A stretch of DNA of 64,000 bases from a bacterium (GCA_030431455.1 JAUIJE010000014.1:124001-188000), one strand, 5' to 3'. Positions 15,102-23,514 are shown, numbered from the stretch's first letter. Numbers and translations are program-made. The notes: generated by a model from the sequence alone, not told the origin.

Positions 15102-16109
15102 TCAGGGTTTGGACAGCGACAGCGCCACGTCGACGATCATGTCCTCTTGGCCCCCCACCATCCGGCGTTGGCCGAGCTCGACGAGGATGTCGCGGGGATC
15201 GACCCCGTAGCGTTGGGCGGCGCGCTCGGTGTGGAGCAAGAACGATGAATACACGCCGGCGTAGCCGAGCATGAGCGCGTTGCCGTCGGTCTGGACGGGG
15301 CGCTTTTGCATCGGGCGCACGAGCTGGTCGGCGCAGTCGATGAGGGGGTAGAGCCCGATCCCGGTCTCGATGCCCATGCGGTCGAGCACGGCGATGAGCA
15401 CCTCGAGGGCACAGTTGCCGGCGCCCGCGCCCATGCCGGCCACGCTGCCGTCGACGCGGTCGGCGCCGGCTTGGATCGCGATCACGGTGTTGGCCACGCC
15501 GAGGCCGAGGTTGTTGTGGTTGTGAAACCCCACCGCGCAGCCGAGGGCCTGTTTGAACGCGTCGATGCGCTCGCGGGTGTCGTCCATCAGCAATGCCCCT
15601 GCACTGTCGACGACGTAGACGGTCTCGGCCCCGTAGGATTCCATGAGCTTGGCCTGGGCCACGAGGTCCGCGGTCGAAATCATGTGGGACATCATCAAAA
15701 AGCCCACCGTGTCGAGCCCGGCTTCCCGGGCGAACTCGATGTGCTGCTTAGCCACGTCCGCTTCGGTGCAGTGGGTGGCGATGCGGATGGTGTGCACCCC
15801 GAGCTCCTTGGCCCGGGCGATGTCAGCGGTGGTGCCGATGCCAGGCAACAGCAGGGCCCCCAGCTTGCTGTGGGACAGCGCGGCGCCCACCGCGCGGAGG
15901 TATTCCTCCTCGGTGTGCGCGGAAAAGCCATAGTTGAACGAGTTGCCGTTGAGCCCATCGCCGTGGCTGACCTCGATGATGTCGACCTTGGCCTCGTCGA
16001 GCTTTTGGGCGATCGCGACCATCTGCTCGACGGTGTATTGGTGGGCGAGCGCGTGCATGCCGTCGCGCAAGGTGGCGTCGTTGACGATGATTTTGCGTCC
16101 AGCGGTCAT
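15102..16109 (-). CDS. mhpE: 4-hydroxy-2-oxovalerate aldolase
   Basis: 335 aa. It splits 4-hydroxy-2-oxovalerate into pyruvate and acetaldehyde, the last carbon-cleavage step of meta-cleavage aromatic degradation. The DRE-TIM barrel starts with [16 protein letters not shown] (R15, D16 catalytic), carries HNHNNLG with the metal-binding HxH, and [12 protein letters not shown], all diagnostic of the MhpE/DmpG/BphI group. The ATG overlaps the stop of mhpF (ATGA). In this family the aldolase and dehydrogenase form a complex that channels acetaldehyde, so coupled translation fits. Length is normal. Confidence 0.93.
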   Translation of the reverse strand: MTAGRKIIVNDATLRDGMHALAHQYTVEQMVAIAQKLDEAKVDIIEVSHGDGLNGNSFNYGFSAHTEEEYLRAVGAALSHSKLGALLLPGIGTTADIARAKELGVHTIRIATHCTEADVAKQHIEFAREAGLDTVGFLMMSHMISTADLVAQAKLMESYGAETVYVVDSAGALLMDDTRERIDAFKQALGCAVGFHNHNNLGLGVANTVIAIQAGADRVDGSVAGMGAGAGNCALEVLIAVLDRMGIETGIGLYPLIDCADQLVRPMQKRPVQTDGNALMLGYAGVYSSFLLHTERAAQRYGVDPRDILVELGQRRMVGGQEDMIVDVALSLSKP

Positions 16110-17026
16110 GCTTGGCTCCCCTGCGCGATGGCGATTTCTTCGCCCATCTTGAGCGCGGCCGAGGTCATGATGTCGAGGTTGCCCGCGTAGGGGGGCAGGT
16201 AGTCGCCGGCCCCCTCCACCTCGAGGAACACGCTCACTTTGGTGCCGGCCACCACCCGCCCGTCGTCGAACCGTTGCTCGACCCGCTCGTAGACCGGGTC
16301 TTGTTTCAGCCGGTAGCCGGGCACGTAGCCTTGTACCCGCTCGACCATGGCCCGGATGGAGGCGGTGAGGGCGGCCTCGTCGTCGCTCTCCACCAATCCG
16401 TACACGGTGTCGCGCATGATCAGCGGGGGCTCGGCGGGGTTGAGCACGATGATGGCTTTGCCCTTTTTTGCGCCCCCCACCTGCTCCAGCCCGCGGGCGG
16501 TGGTGACGGTGAACTCGTCGATGTTGGCCCGCGTGCCCGGTCCCGCCGACCGGCTGGCGATGCTGGCCACGATCTCGGCGTAATGCACGGTGCCGATGTC
16601 GCTCATGGCCTTGACGATGGGGATCGTGGCCTGGCCTCCGCAGGTGACCATGTTGACGTTGTCGTGGCCGAGGCCCTCGTCGAGGTTGGCCACGGGGACG
16701 ACGTACGGGCCCACCGCCGCGGGGGTGAGGTCGACCACTTTTTTACCGCGGGCTTGCAGCAACTTGGCGTGGTGGAGATGGGCCTTGGCCGAGGTGGCAT
16801 CGAAGACGACGCCGATGTCGGCGAACGCTTCGTCGTCGAACAACCCTTCGATGCCGCGGTGGGTGGTGCGAATGCCATGGGATTGGGCGCGGCGCAGCCC
16901 ATCGGAGTCCTTGTCGATGCCGACCAACACCGCGGGGTCGAGCACGGTGGAGCGCCGCCGCATCTTTTCCAATAGGTCGGTGCCGATGTTGCCGGACCCG
17001 ATGATCGCGGCGGGGGTCTTGCCCAT
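16106..17026 (-). CDS. mhpF: Acylating acetaldehyde dehydrogenase
   Basis: 306 aa from the ATG at 17026, with GGAGG 7-8 nt upstream. It converts acetaldehyde, NAD+ and CoA to acetyl-CoA. The NAD-binding Rossmann loop GSGNIGTDL is at about residues 9-17 and the catalytic Cys is in [16 protein letters not shown]. The length matches MhpF/DmpF (about 300-316). It forms a two-gene unit with mhpE. No hydratase (mhpD), hydrolase or ring-cleavage dioxygenase gene is in the window, so the pathway must be completed elsewhere or the pair serves another 4-hydroxy-2-oxo-acid source. Confidence 0.93.
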   Translation of the reverse strand: MGKTPAAIIGSGNIGTDLLEKMRRRSTVLDPAVLVGIDKDSDGLRRAQSHGIRTTHRGIEGLFDDEAFADIGVVFDATSAKAHLHHAKLLQARGKKVVDLTPAAVGPYVVPVANLDEGLGHDNVNMVTCGGQATIPIVKAMSDIGTVHYAEIVASIASRSAGPGTRANIDEFTVTTARGLEQVGGAKKGKAIIVLNPAEPPLIMRDTVYGLVESDDEAALTASIRAMVERVQGYVPGYRLKQDPVYERVEQRFDDGRVVAGTKVSVFLEVEGAGDYLPPYAGNLDIMTSAALKMGEEIAIAQGSQA

Positions 17027-17157
17027 AAAAGCCTCCAGGCCCGGGCGATATCGTCCCCACCCCCGGCTGAAAAGGCGGCGCCACGCCGCGTGGGTGGCCT
17101 GGCCCATCGGAAAAAGGGGGGACCCGGCCCGCGACCGGGCGCGCTAACGTCAGGGCT

Positions 17158-18162
17158 ATGAATTGGCGCATGGGATGTGGACTGTTGTTGCTGAGCGCGG
17201 GGTGCGGCGGGTCGTCGCTCACCGCGGACAGCGTTGATTTTGGCCCCGTGGGGTCGGCGGTGTGGGTGCAGCTCGACCTGGACGACGACGCCACCGGGGC
17301 GTTGACCGCGGGCGAGGTCGCCCACGCGGTGTTGCTCACCGACGACGCGGACGGGTGCGCGACCCTCACCGCTGCCATCGACGCGTGCGAAGACGCGGTG
17401 GATGAGGACAGCGCACTGACCGCGGCCGAGCGGTGTGAGCTGGGGGACAACCTCTACGAAGATCTCGCTGACGCGTTTGAGCCGCTGTACGGCGCAGGCC
17501 ACCGCACCGCCACGGCGTTTTTCTGGGAAGGCGACGGCGTGTTCGATGAGCCCGCGGCCCAAGCCTACACCGCGGGGGCGGACCCGGAAGACGATGGGGT
17601 GGCGCTCCGGCTCGACCTGTTCACCGCCAACCCCTTCGACGCGTTCGCCGATGCCTGGGACGAAGACAGCTGCGGCGCGGACCCAGACCTCAGAGGCGAC
17701 CTGGACGTCTACCTGCTGCAAAGCGGGAGGCTCACCATCGACGGCACCGAGCCCTTGACCGGCAACGGGGAGGGCGCGCTTCAGGACAAGGACGGTGATG
17801 CCGCCGGCAATGTCTCTGTGTCGTTCGCGGCCGATGCCTGCGAAATCCGCATCCGCAACAGCGACGCGGCCCGCTGCGCGGCGTTCGCGCTGCCCCCGCT
17901 GGCCTTCGCCGCGGTGGGGGGCACCGGCACCCCGGGGCCGGACAATGTGACCGCGTGCAAGCAGTACGTGGTGAAGGCCAACCAAGCCTACGAGGACTGC
18001 GGCAAGAACATCGTCATCGACCCCGTCGAGACTTGCCCCGCCGACCTCAACGATGGGCGGGACTGCCTGGATTTCTTCGACGAGCTCGGCGACAGCTACA
18101 TGTGCACGGGCGAGGACGTGACGTTCTCGTTGCCGGCCGAGCCCTGCGAAGCCCCGGCCTGA
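17158..18162 (+). CDS. Lipoprotein with C-terminal mini-cysteine domain
   Basis: 334 aa from the ATG at 17158. The signal peptide ends LLLLSAGC. Residues ~20-260 form an acidic region with several Cys and no clear family. Residues ~264-334 (CKQYVVKANQAYEDCGK.., CPADLNDGRDCLDFF, DSYMC) match the small lipoproteins at 47628-48494 in Cys spacing and in the LN-x-G-x-DC and Y-x-C motifs. The gene therefore fuses a unique N-terminal part to a module that also exists alone. It is divergent from mhpF with 131 bp between starts. Confidence 0.7.
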   Translation: MNWRMGCGLLLLSAGCGGSSLTADSVDFGPVGSAVWVQLDLDDDATGALTAGEVAHAVLLTDDADGCATLTAAIDACEDAVDEDSALTAAERCELGDNLYEDLADAFEPLYGAGHRTATAFFWEGDGVFDEPAAQAYTAGADPEDDGVALRLDLFTANPFDAFADAWDEDSCGADPDLRGDLDVYLLQSGRLTIDGTEPLTGNGEGALQDKDGDAAGNVSVSFAADACEIRIRNSDAARCAAFALPPLAFAAVGGTGTPGPDNVTACKQYVVKANQAYEDCGKNIVIDPVETCPADLNDGRDCLDFFDELGDSYMCTGEDVTFSLPAEPCEAPA

Positions 18163-18553
18163 CGCCCACGTTCGATCGGAGGTGACGTCGCGCGTGGTCA
18201 GCACGCGTCGCCGCCTCCGCTTGTCACGGATTTGTCATCCGAGGGTGCGCAGTCGACTGCGCGGTTGGCCGCGGGTGCGCAGCGCACAACGCAGGCCGGC
18301 CCCGCGGTGATCTCGTCGCCACGCGCCGCGCGCGGGGGACAGAAGCGCAGCGGTACGCGGTGGGGGCGAATCGATTCAGTTCCATTGTGGGGCGGGTCAC
18401 ACGCTGACACGTGAGTCAGACCCACCGGCGGAAATCATCCACCGGGCACAAACGTCTGGTCCGGCAACAAGTCAATCACGAACCATCGGAGGCGGGCTGC
18501 GTCCGTCGACGCCGACGTGCGTCCGGCGTGCGTGTTCGCCTCGAGGAGACCAC
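18163..18553. other. 391-bp intergenic region with tandem palindromes
   Basis: No gene seen. It contains the perfect 16-bp palindrome GCGCAGTCGACTGCGC (18247-18262) and, 28 bp on, GTGCGCAGCGCAC (18275-18287). Both begin with GGTGCGCAG. A possible hairpin (GCGCGT/ACGCG) sits at 18190-18208 just after the upstream gene. GAGGAG before 18554 is the ribosome site of the next gene. Confidence 0.45.
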
Positions 18554-19447
18554 ATGAAGAAGACAGCTGTTCTGATCCTGGGTGCTCTCGCCGTGTCGGC
18601 GGGATGTTCCACCACCCTCAACGTCAAATCTTGGGAGCCCGGGGAGGTGGCGGTGGGCGGCGCCGACCGCATGATCGTGGCCGACGCCGAGGGCCGCCGC
18701 AGCGCGCGCGAAACGGTGGCGATCTTGTTGGCCAAGAACGCCCAGAGCATGGGCTATTTCCAGGTCGACGACCTGTCCGCGGACGGGGTGAAGATCGACG
18801 TGCACGGTCGGGAGGCGACCATCGAACACTACGAACAAGAGATGAAGGGCAACGAGCTGTTCGTGCGCGCCGACGTGCTCGAGTGGAGCGCGGACCGCGA
18901 TGTCGAGGAGTACACCGAGACCCAAGGCACGGGAAAGAACCGTCGGCAGGTCACAAAGACCCGACCGGTGCTCAAGGGGCGGGTGTTGCTGCAGGTCACG
19001 GTCTCCGATGCCAAGGGGCGCGCGCTCTTGGCGGAGAAGGAGTTCGAGGGGATGAAGAGCTTCTCGGGCGACGTCGACCGGGAGGTCGCGATCGAAGGGG
19101 CGGCCGAGGAGGCGGTCAAAGAGTTTTTGGCCAGCATCACCCCCCGCCAGGTCACCAACGAGGTGCGCGTCGATGACAGCGACGACAAGCAGGCGTCGAT
19201 CATCAAGACCGCGGAGAACGGTGCGGTGGCGCAGGCGGCCGAGGACATGGGCGCGTTTGTGAAAGAAAATCCAAACAGCGCGTCCGGTCACTACAACCTG
19301 GCGGTGTTCTTGGATGCGCAAGGTCGCTATGATGAAGCATTGCCGATGTACGACAAGGCGATGAGCCTGGGCGGCCCCGGTTGGTACAGCGACGCGCGCG
19401 CGGCGTGCGCCAAGCGGTTGGGCGCGGCCGAGGCGTTGCGGAACTAG
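18554..19447 (+). CDS. Lipoprotein with C-terminal tetratricopeptide repeat
   Basis: 297 aa with GAGGAG upstream. The signal peptide and lipobox (LILGALAVSAGC) are followed by a mixed domain containing LNVKSWEPGEVAVGGADRMIVADAEGRRSARE and, later, VLKGRVLLQVTVSDAKGR, resembling lipoproteins that handle surface or stress inputs. The last ~70 residues (AAEDMGAFVKENPNSASGHYNLAVFLDAQGRYDEALPMYDKAM) form one or two TPRs for protein-protein contacts. Function unknown. The stop is directly followed by a copy of the intergenic repeat found at 22204-22449. Confidence 0.72.
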   Translation: MKKTAVLILGALAVSAGCSTTLNVKSWEPGEVAVGGADRMIVADAEGRRSARETVAILLAKNAQSMGYFQVDDLSADGVKIDVHGREATIEHYEQEMKGNELFVRADVLEWSADRDVEEYTETQGTGKNRRQVTKTRPVLKGRVLLQVTVSDAKGRALLAEKEFEGMKSFSGDVDREVAIEGAAEEAVKEFLASITPRQVTNEVRVDDSDDKQASIIKTAENGAVAQAAEDMGAFVKENPNSASGHYNLAVFLDAQGRYDEALPMYDKAMSLGGPGWYSDARAACAKRLGAAEALRN

Positions 19448-19484
19448 GGCGCATCTCAAGACCAAAGATGCCGAGCGCTCGCCC
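19448..19484. repeat. Degenerate single copy of the 81-bp intergenic repeat (left part)
   Basis: GGCGCATCTCAAGACCAAAG..GCGCTCGCC follows the TAG stop and matches the first ~35 bp of each unit at 22204-22449. Confidence 0.6.
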
Positions 19485-19563
19485 GGGCCCGCCCCAAACC
19501 GGGGGCGTGCCCATGGCAACGCGGGGCATAAAAAGCACGCCCGGCGTTTCACCCGGTTGTGCA

Positions 19564-19601
19564 CCCGTGGGGAACGAACGAAGTTCCCCACGGGTTTTGT
19601 T
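19564..19601 (+). terminator. Perfect 12-bp hairpin with T-tract just before the M28 peptidase start
   Basis: CCCGTGGGGAAC (19564-19575), a 7-nt loop, then GTTCCCCACGGG (19583-19594) and TTTTGTT. It is the strongest intrinsic terminator in the window. It ends 4 bp before the ATG at 19606, so it would also occupy the ribosome-binding region of that gene. Confidence 0.75.
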
Positions 19602-19605
19602 CATC

Positions 19606-20595
19606 ATGCGTCGTCGCTTGGCCCTGCTCGGGATCGCCGGTCTCCTCAGCGTGCCGCTGGCTCTGCCCAGTTGCCTCACCGCCGACCCCGGGGTGTACCC
19701 GGCCGCGCTCGACCGGCCCCCCGCCGCCGATCCGGTGCGCATCGCCCACGATGTCGACGTGCTCGCCGGGCGCATCGGGCCCCGCTCGCCCCAGACCCCC
19801 GAGGCCCTCGACGCGGCCGCGGCCCACATCGAGGCCCGCCTCGTCGAGACCGGGTACACCGTCACCCGCCAAGCCGTGCGCACCGATGCCGGCACCTTCG
19901 ACAACCTGTTGGCCCACTGCGGGCCGGAGGACGCCCCGCGGTTCGTGTTCGGCGCGCATTACGACTCTCACCCCCACACCCCCGGCGCGGACGACAACGC
20001 CAGCGGGACCGCCACCGTGCTCGAGCTCGCCCGGCTGTTGCGGGACGACGCTCGTCCCTGCGCGTCCATCCGGCACGACTTGGTGTTCTACACCCTCGAA
20101 GAGCCGCCCTACTTCCGCACCGGGGAGATGGGCTCGGCGGTGCACGCCCGGGCGCTTGTCGACCAGCATGTCACTGTACGCGGCATGGTCTCGGTGGAGA
20201 TGGTCGGGACCTACCACGACGCACCCGGCACGCAGGACTATCCCAGCGCCATCCTCGGGTGGCGCTACCCCGACACCGGCAACTTCCTCGCCGTCATCGG
20301 GCGCCCGGACGACGGCGACCTCGTGGACACCGCCGCCGCGGCGATGAGCGTCGACGCGTGCCTGCCCGTCTACGGCGGCACCGCCCCCGCGGCGATCCCC
20401 GGCGTCGATTTCTCCGACCACCTCAACTATTGGGACGCGGGGTTTTCCGCGGTGATGGTCACCGACACCGCCTACCTCCGCACCGCCCACTACCACGAGC
20501 CCACCGACACCCCCGACCGCCTCGATCCCGCGCGCATGGCCCTGGTCGCGTCCGGGCTGTGGGCCTTGGCCCGGGCCCAGCAAAGCCCGCCCTGA
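19606..20595 (+). CDS. M28-family zinc aminopeptidase, exported
   Basis: 329 aa from the ATG at 19606. The signal region (RRRLALLGIAGLLSVPLALPSC) has a lipobox-like end. M28 zinc ligands and catalytic residues are visible: HYDSHPHTPGADDNASGTA (first His and bridging Asp with the following DDNASG), TLEEPPYF (catalytic Glu and Glu ligand), VEMVGTY-D and SDHLNYWDAGF (His ligand). This fold removes N-terminal residues from peptides outside the cytoplasm. No Shine-Dalgarno is visible because a terminator hairpin ends just before the ATG, so the start may be upstream (in-frame codons run back through the hairpin) or the mRNA may be leaderless or hairpin-controlled. Confidence 0.85.
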   Translation: MRRRLALLGIAGLLSVPLALPSCLTADPGVYPAALDRPPAADPVRIAHDVDVLAGRIGPRSPQTPEALDAAAAHIEARLVETGYTVTRQAVRTDAGTFDNLLAHCGPEDAPRFVFGAHYDSHPHTPGADDNASGTATVLELARLLRDDARPCASIRHDLVFYTLEEPPYFRTGEMGSAVHARALVDQHVTVRGMVSVEMVGTYHDAPGTQDYPSAILGWRYPDTGNFLAVIGRPDDGDLVDTAAAAMSVDACLPVYGGTAPAAIPGVDFSDHLNYWDAGFSAVMVTDTAYLRTAHYHEPTDTPDRLDPARMALVASGLWALARAQQSPP

Positions 20596-20865
20596 TCCGG
20601 TGTGCCGCAACCCGGCCGGCCCGTTTCCGGATTCAGTGACAGAGGGGCCGAACCGCCGCGCGCCGGAGCGACACGTTCGGAAGCCAACCCAGGTGTCACC
20701 CGCCGCGGGCGGGGGGCGGGACAGGTTTGTCCTGCGGCGGCACCGTGGCGGCGGCGGGGGCGGGCCCTCGGGGGAGATTCGCCAACCTGCTGTTTTTATT
20801 AGTTTTTATTCGGCCACCTTCCGCCCCTGCCCCGCGGATCGCCCGGGCCACATCTGGGCTTGACC

Positions 20866-20897
20866 ATCACCAGATAGTTATATAAATATCTGGTGAT
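20866..20897. promoter_or_regulatory. ArsR operator: perfect 11-bp inverted repeat abutting the start codon
   Basis: ATCACCAGATA (20866-20876) and TATCTGGTGAT (20887-20897) flank GTTATATAAA. The repeat ends at the base before the ATG at 20898. Dyads like this are typical ArsR/SmtB autoregulatory sites. The preceding 20596-20865 holds no gene, only an AT-rich patch near 20790-20810. Confidence 0.8.
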
Positions 20898-21248
20898 ATG
20901 TCTGCCTCGCTCGATCTCGTCTTCGCCGCCCTCGCCGACCCCACCCGCCGGGCCATCGTGGCCCACCTGGCCGAACAAGACGCGGCGGTGGGCGAGCTCA
21001 CCGCGCTGTTCCCCATCACCCAACCCGCCGTGTCCAAGCACCTCCAAGTGCTGGAGCGGGCGGGGCTGATCTCCCGCCGCCGGGCCGGCCAAAGCCGGCC
21101 CTGCCATCTCGAGCCCGAGGGATTCAAAGACATTGCCGCGTGGGTCGAGAGCTACCGCGCGTTCTTTGAGGGCTCTTTGGACCGGCTCGAAGACTATCTG
21201 CAATCGATCCAGGGACATTCCGTCCCGACCCCCCCCACCGATGACTGA
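20898..21248 (+). CDS. ArsR-family (metalloregulator-type) repressor
   Basis: 116 aa. The winged HTH is clear: DLVFAALADPTRRAIVAHL, then GELTALFPITQPAVSKHLQVLERAGLISRRRAGQSRPCHLEPEGF. There is no CxC metal site in the alpha-3 region, so it is the non-metal type usually paired with AHSA1 proteins. The gene immediately downstream is such a protein, a well-known arrangement (SMC-type ArsR/AHSA1 operon). Almost no leader exists: the operator dyad runs up to the ATG, implying a leaderless or very short transcript. Confidence 0.92.
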   Translation: MSASLDLVFAALADPTRRAIVAHLAEQDAAVGELTALFPITQPAVSKHLQVLERAGLISRRRAGQSRPCHLEPEGFKDIAAWVESYRAFFEGSLDRLEDYLQSIQGHSVPTPPTDD

Positions 21249-21264
21249 GTCATCAGGAGATTCC

Positions 21265-22200
21265 ATGGCCGCCCATCCCGCTCCCTCCGTGCCCGCCTCC
21301 TCCCCTTCCCTGGAAGACTTGATGGATGCCGCCCCCGAGCGCTGCATGGTTGTCGAGCGGGTGGTGCGCGCGCCCCGCGCCCTGGTGTGGCAGACCTGGA
21401 CCGACGACGCCCACCTCGACAAATGGTGGGGCCCCAATGGCTTCTTGAATGAGACGCACTCGTTCGATTTTCGGCTCGGCGGCCGGTGGCGCTACACCAT
21501 GCACGCCGAGGACGGGACCGACTTCCCCAACTGGATCGAATACCTCGACATCGTGGCCGAGGAGCGGATGGTCTACGCCCACGGGGCGGAGGATGACGAG
21601 CCCGCGTGGTTCTTTGGCGTGGTCACGTTCGAGGACGCCCAAGGGGGCACCAAGGTGACCATGCGCTCGGTGTTCCCCTCCGCGGCGATGCGCGAAGAGG
21701 TGGTGAACAAGTACAAGGCGGACCGCGGTGGGCACGAGACCCTCGCGTGTTTGGCCGGCTATCTGATGGGTGTGGCGCAAGATCCGCGTCCCATGACGCT
21801 GTCTCGCCTGGTGTATGCACCGGTGGACAAGGTGTGGACGGCCTGGAGCACCGAGAGCGGGCTGCGATCGTGGTGGGGGCCGCGGGACATGACGTTGCCC
21901 GGGTGTGAGATCGATTTTCGGGTCGGGGGCGCCTACCGCATGACGATGCGGGGCGCGGACGGGACAGAGTACCCCTTCCACGGCACCTACAAAGACATTG
22001 TGAAGAACGAGCGCATCGTGTTCGACGCCGACATCGGCGCGGGCGAACCGATCTTGACCACGGTGACCTTCATTCCCGAAGGGGACCGCACGCGCCTGGT
22101 GGTGAACCAGACCGTGCCCCGCGACAAGAACGCCGCCGCCGGCCAGCAGGTGGGCTGGAACGGCAGCCTCGCCAAGTTGGCGGAAATGGTGGAAAGCTAA
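21265..22200 (+). CDS. Tandem AHSA1/SRPBCC (START-like) domain protein
   Basis: 311 aa. The ATG at 21265 is chosen because AGGAGA lies 5 nt upstream; an ATG at 21241 overlapping the ArsR stop lacks one. Two copies of the domain: residues ~30-165 (ERVVRAPRALVWQTWTDDAHLDKWWGPNGF... FDFRLGGRWRYTMHAEDGTD) and ~175-311 (SRLVYAPVDKVWTAWSTESGLRSWWGP... IDFRVGGAYRMTMRGADGTE). Most ArsR-linked AHSA1 proteins have one domain, so this is an internal duplication or fusion. These helix-grip folds bind hydrophobic ligands; no catalytic role is certain. Cotranscribed with arsR. Confidence 0.88.
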   Translation: MAAHPAPSVPASSPSLEDLMDAAPERCMVVERVVRAPRALVWQTWTDDAHLDKWWGPNGFLNETHSFDFRLGGRWRYTMHAEDGTDFPNWIEYLDIVAEERMVYAHGAEDDEPAWFFGVVTFEDAQGGTKVTMRSVFPSAAMREEVVNKYKADRGGHETLACLAGYLMGVAQDPRPMTLSRLVYAPVDKVWTAWSTESGLRSWWGPRDMTLPGCEIDFRVGGAYRMTMRGADGTEYPFHGTYKDIVKNERIVFDADIGAGEPILTTVTFIPEGDRTRLVVNQTVPRDKNAAAGQQVGWNGSLAKLAEMVES

Positions 22201-22203
22201 GTT

Positions 22204-22449
22204 AGAGCGCATCTCAAAATCAAAGACGCGTGCGCTCGCCAGGCCACGACGAGCGCCCGATCGGGCGTCTCGTCGCTGGACACGAGAGCGCATCCCAAAA
22301 TCAAAGACGCGTGCGCTCGCCAGGGCCACGACGAGCGCCCGATCGGGCGTCTCGTCGCTGGACACGAGAGCGCATCTTGAAATCAAAGATGCCGTGCGCT
22401 CGCCAGGGCCACGACGAGCGCCCGATCGGGCGTCTCGTCGCTCGACACT
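22204..22449. repeat. Three tandem 81/82-bp intergenic repeats
   Basis: Units start at 22204, 22285 and 22367. Each begins AGAGCGCATC, has an A-rich ATCAAAGA core and TGCGCTCGCCAGG, then GACGAGCGCCCGATCGGGCG.. and TCGTCGCTGGACAC. GAGCGCA pairs with TGCGCTC, and GAGCGCCCGATCGGGCG is internally palindromic, so each unit can fold into two stems. The array fills the gap between two convergent genes, from 3 bp after one stop up to and including the TAG stop of the other. Partial relatives occur at 19448 and at 52764-52786. Confidence 0.9.
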
Positions 22450-22897
22450 AGTTGGTTCGCCGGGCGGCGTAGTAGGCGCTGTCCGGCTTTCCCGCCATCA
22501 TGGGCCCGAGCACCTCGAAGCTCTTCTTGAGCAGGTCGCTCTGTTGGTACGCACCGAAGGCGTCGGCGGTGGCCCACTCCTCGTACAAGAGGAAGGTGTT
22601 CTCCGCGTCGGTGGACGCAAACAGCGCATAGCGCTCGCACCCATCCAGCTGGCGGACCTTGACCGACTCCTGGGCCATGTGGTCGATGAACGCCTGGCGG
22701 TGTTGCGGTTGGACATCGAGCTGCACACGGATCACCATCTTGGATGGGGCATTGGCAGGGGCGGACGTGGTCATGGAGCCTCCGGGGGGCGGGTCTTTTT
22801 GGGGGGTGGCCTGGGCACAGGCGCCGACGACGGCCACACCCAGCAAGAACGACAGCGCGGGCGCGGTCCAGCGCGCGCGACGAGGGGGATCAAACAT
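22448..22897 (-). CDS. Antibiotic-biosynthesis-monooxygenase (ABM) domain lipoprotein
   Basis: 149 aa from the ATG at 22897 with AGGAGG upstream. The signal peptide ends VAVVGAC. A linker rich in Pro/Ser/Ala precedes residues ~50-140: MVIRVQLDVQPQHRQAFIDHMAQESVKVRQLDGCERYALFAS and TFLLYEEWATADAFGAYQQSD, the ABM ferredoxin-like fold (YgiN type). Most ABM proteins are cytoplasmic, so the lipid anchor is notable. It is divergent from a MarR gene with two palindromes in between and probably under its control. The TAG stop is the last three bases of the 81-bp repeat array. Confidence 0.82.
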   Translation of the reverse strand: MFDPPRRARWTAPALSFLLGVAVVGACAQATPQKDPPPGGSMTTSAPANAPSKMVIRVQLDVQPQHRQAFIDHMAQESVKVRQLDGCERYALFASTDAENTFLLYEEWATADAFGAYQQSDLLKKSFEVLGPMMAGKPDSAYYAARRTN

Positions 22898-22915
22898 AAA
22901 ACCTCCTGTAGTCAA

Positions 22916-22946
22916 TTGGTAAACCAAGTTGACCAATATGGTCAAC
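22916..22946. promoter_or_regulatory. Two palindromes between the ABM lipoprotein and MarR genes
   Basis: TTGGTAAACCAA (22916-22927) is a perfect 12-bp palindrome. It is followed directly by GTTGACC-AATAT-GGTCAAC (22928-22946), perfect 7-bp arms. The AT-rich pair sits 19 bp upstream of the ABM ATG, a good place for a MarR repressor. Confidence 0.7.
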
Positions 22947-23034
22947 ATGATTTACCTTATGCCCGGGCGCCCGGGGCCCGGGCTGGTCGCGGCGGGGCCC
23001 TGCCGGTTGGGGCCGCGGCCTGCTAGAGGAAGGC

Positions 23035-23505
23035 ATGAGCTTTGATCCCCACGACCCGTTTGCGTTCCGGCGGCACCACCTGGGGCGCGCCCTGGCCCGG
23101 GTGCAGTGGATGTTCGACGAGCAGTTCTTGGTGCTGTTTCACGCCCGGGGCTTTGAGGACTTCAAGCAGGCGGACGTGTCCATCATCGCGCGGTTGCCGG
23201 TGGCCGAGGGCGCGCGCATCACCGAGCTGGCCCAGCGCATCGGCATCAGCAAACAAGCGGTGGGGAAGCTCGTCGACAGCCTCACCGCGCGCGGGTACGT
23301 CGAGCGCACCCCCGACCCCGACGACGGCCGGGCCCAACGGGTGCGCTACACCCCCCGGGGACGGGAGGCGCTGGCCACCGCGGGCGAGGTGGTGGCCGAG
23401 CTCGAGGCGGGGTGGGCCGAGGTCCTCGGCGCGGATGAGCTGTCGCGGCTCAAGACCCAGCTTCTGCGGTTGGCGGATGCGCTGGGGCCTCCGGACTATC
23501 TGTGA
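23035..23505 (+). CDS. MarR-family transcriptional regulator
   Basis: 156 aa with AGAGGA upstream. The winged HTH is clear: FKQADVSIIARLPVAEGARITELAQRIGISKQAVGKLVDSLTARGYVERTPDPDDGRAQRVRYTPRGREAL, with the DxRA(Q)xVxxT wing typical of MarR. The helical ends would form the dimer. Divergent from the ABM lipoprotein gene; the paired palindromes at 22916-22946 are its likely sites. Ligand unknown. Confidence 0.9.
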   Translation: MSFDPHDPFAFRRHHLGRALARVQWMFDEQFLVLFHARGFEDFKQADVSIIARLPVAEGARITELAQRIGISKQAVGKLVDSLTARGYVERTPDPDDGRAQRVRYTPRGREALATAGEVVAELEAGWAEVLGADELSRLKTQLLRLADALGPPDYL

Positions 23506-23514
23506 GCAGCCGGG

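Noticed and set aside
22204-22449. CRISPR-like array
   Set aside because: Only three units, the whole 81 bp is repeated, and no unique spacers exist between repeats.
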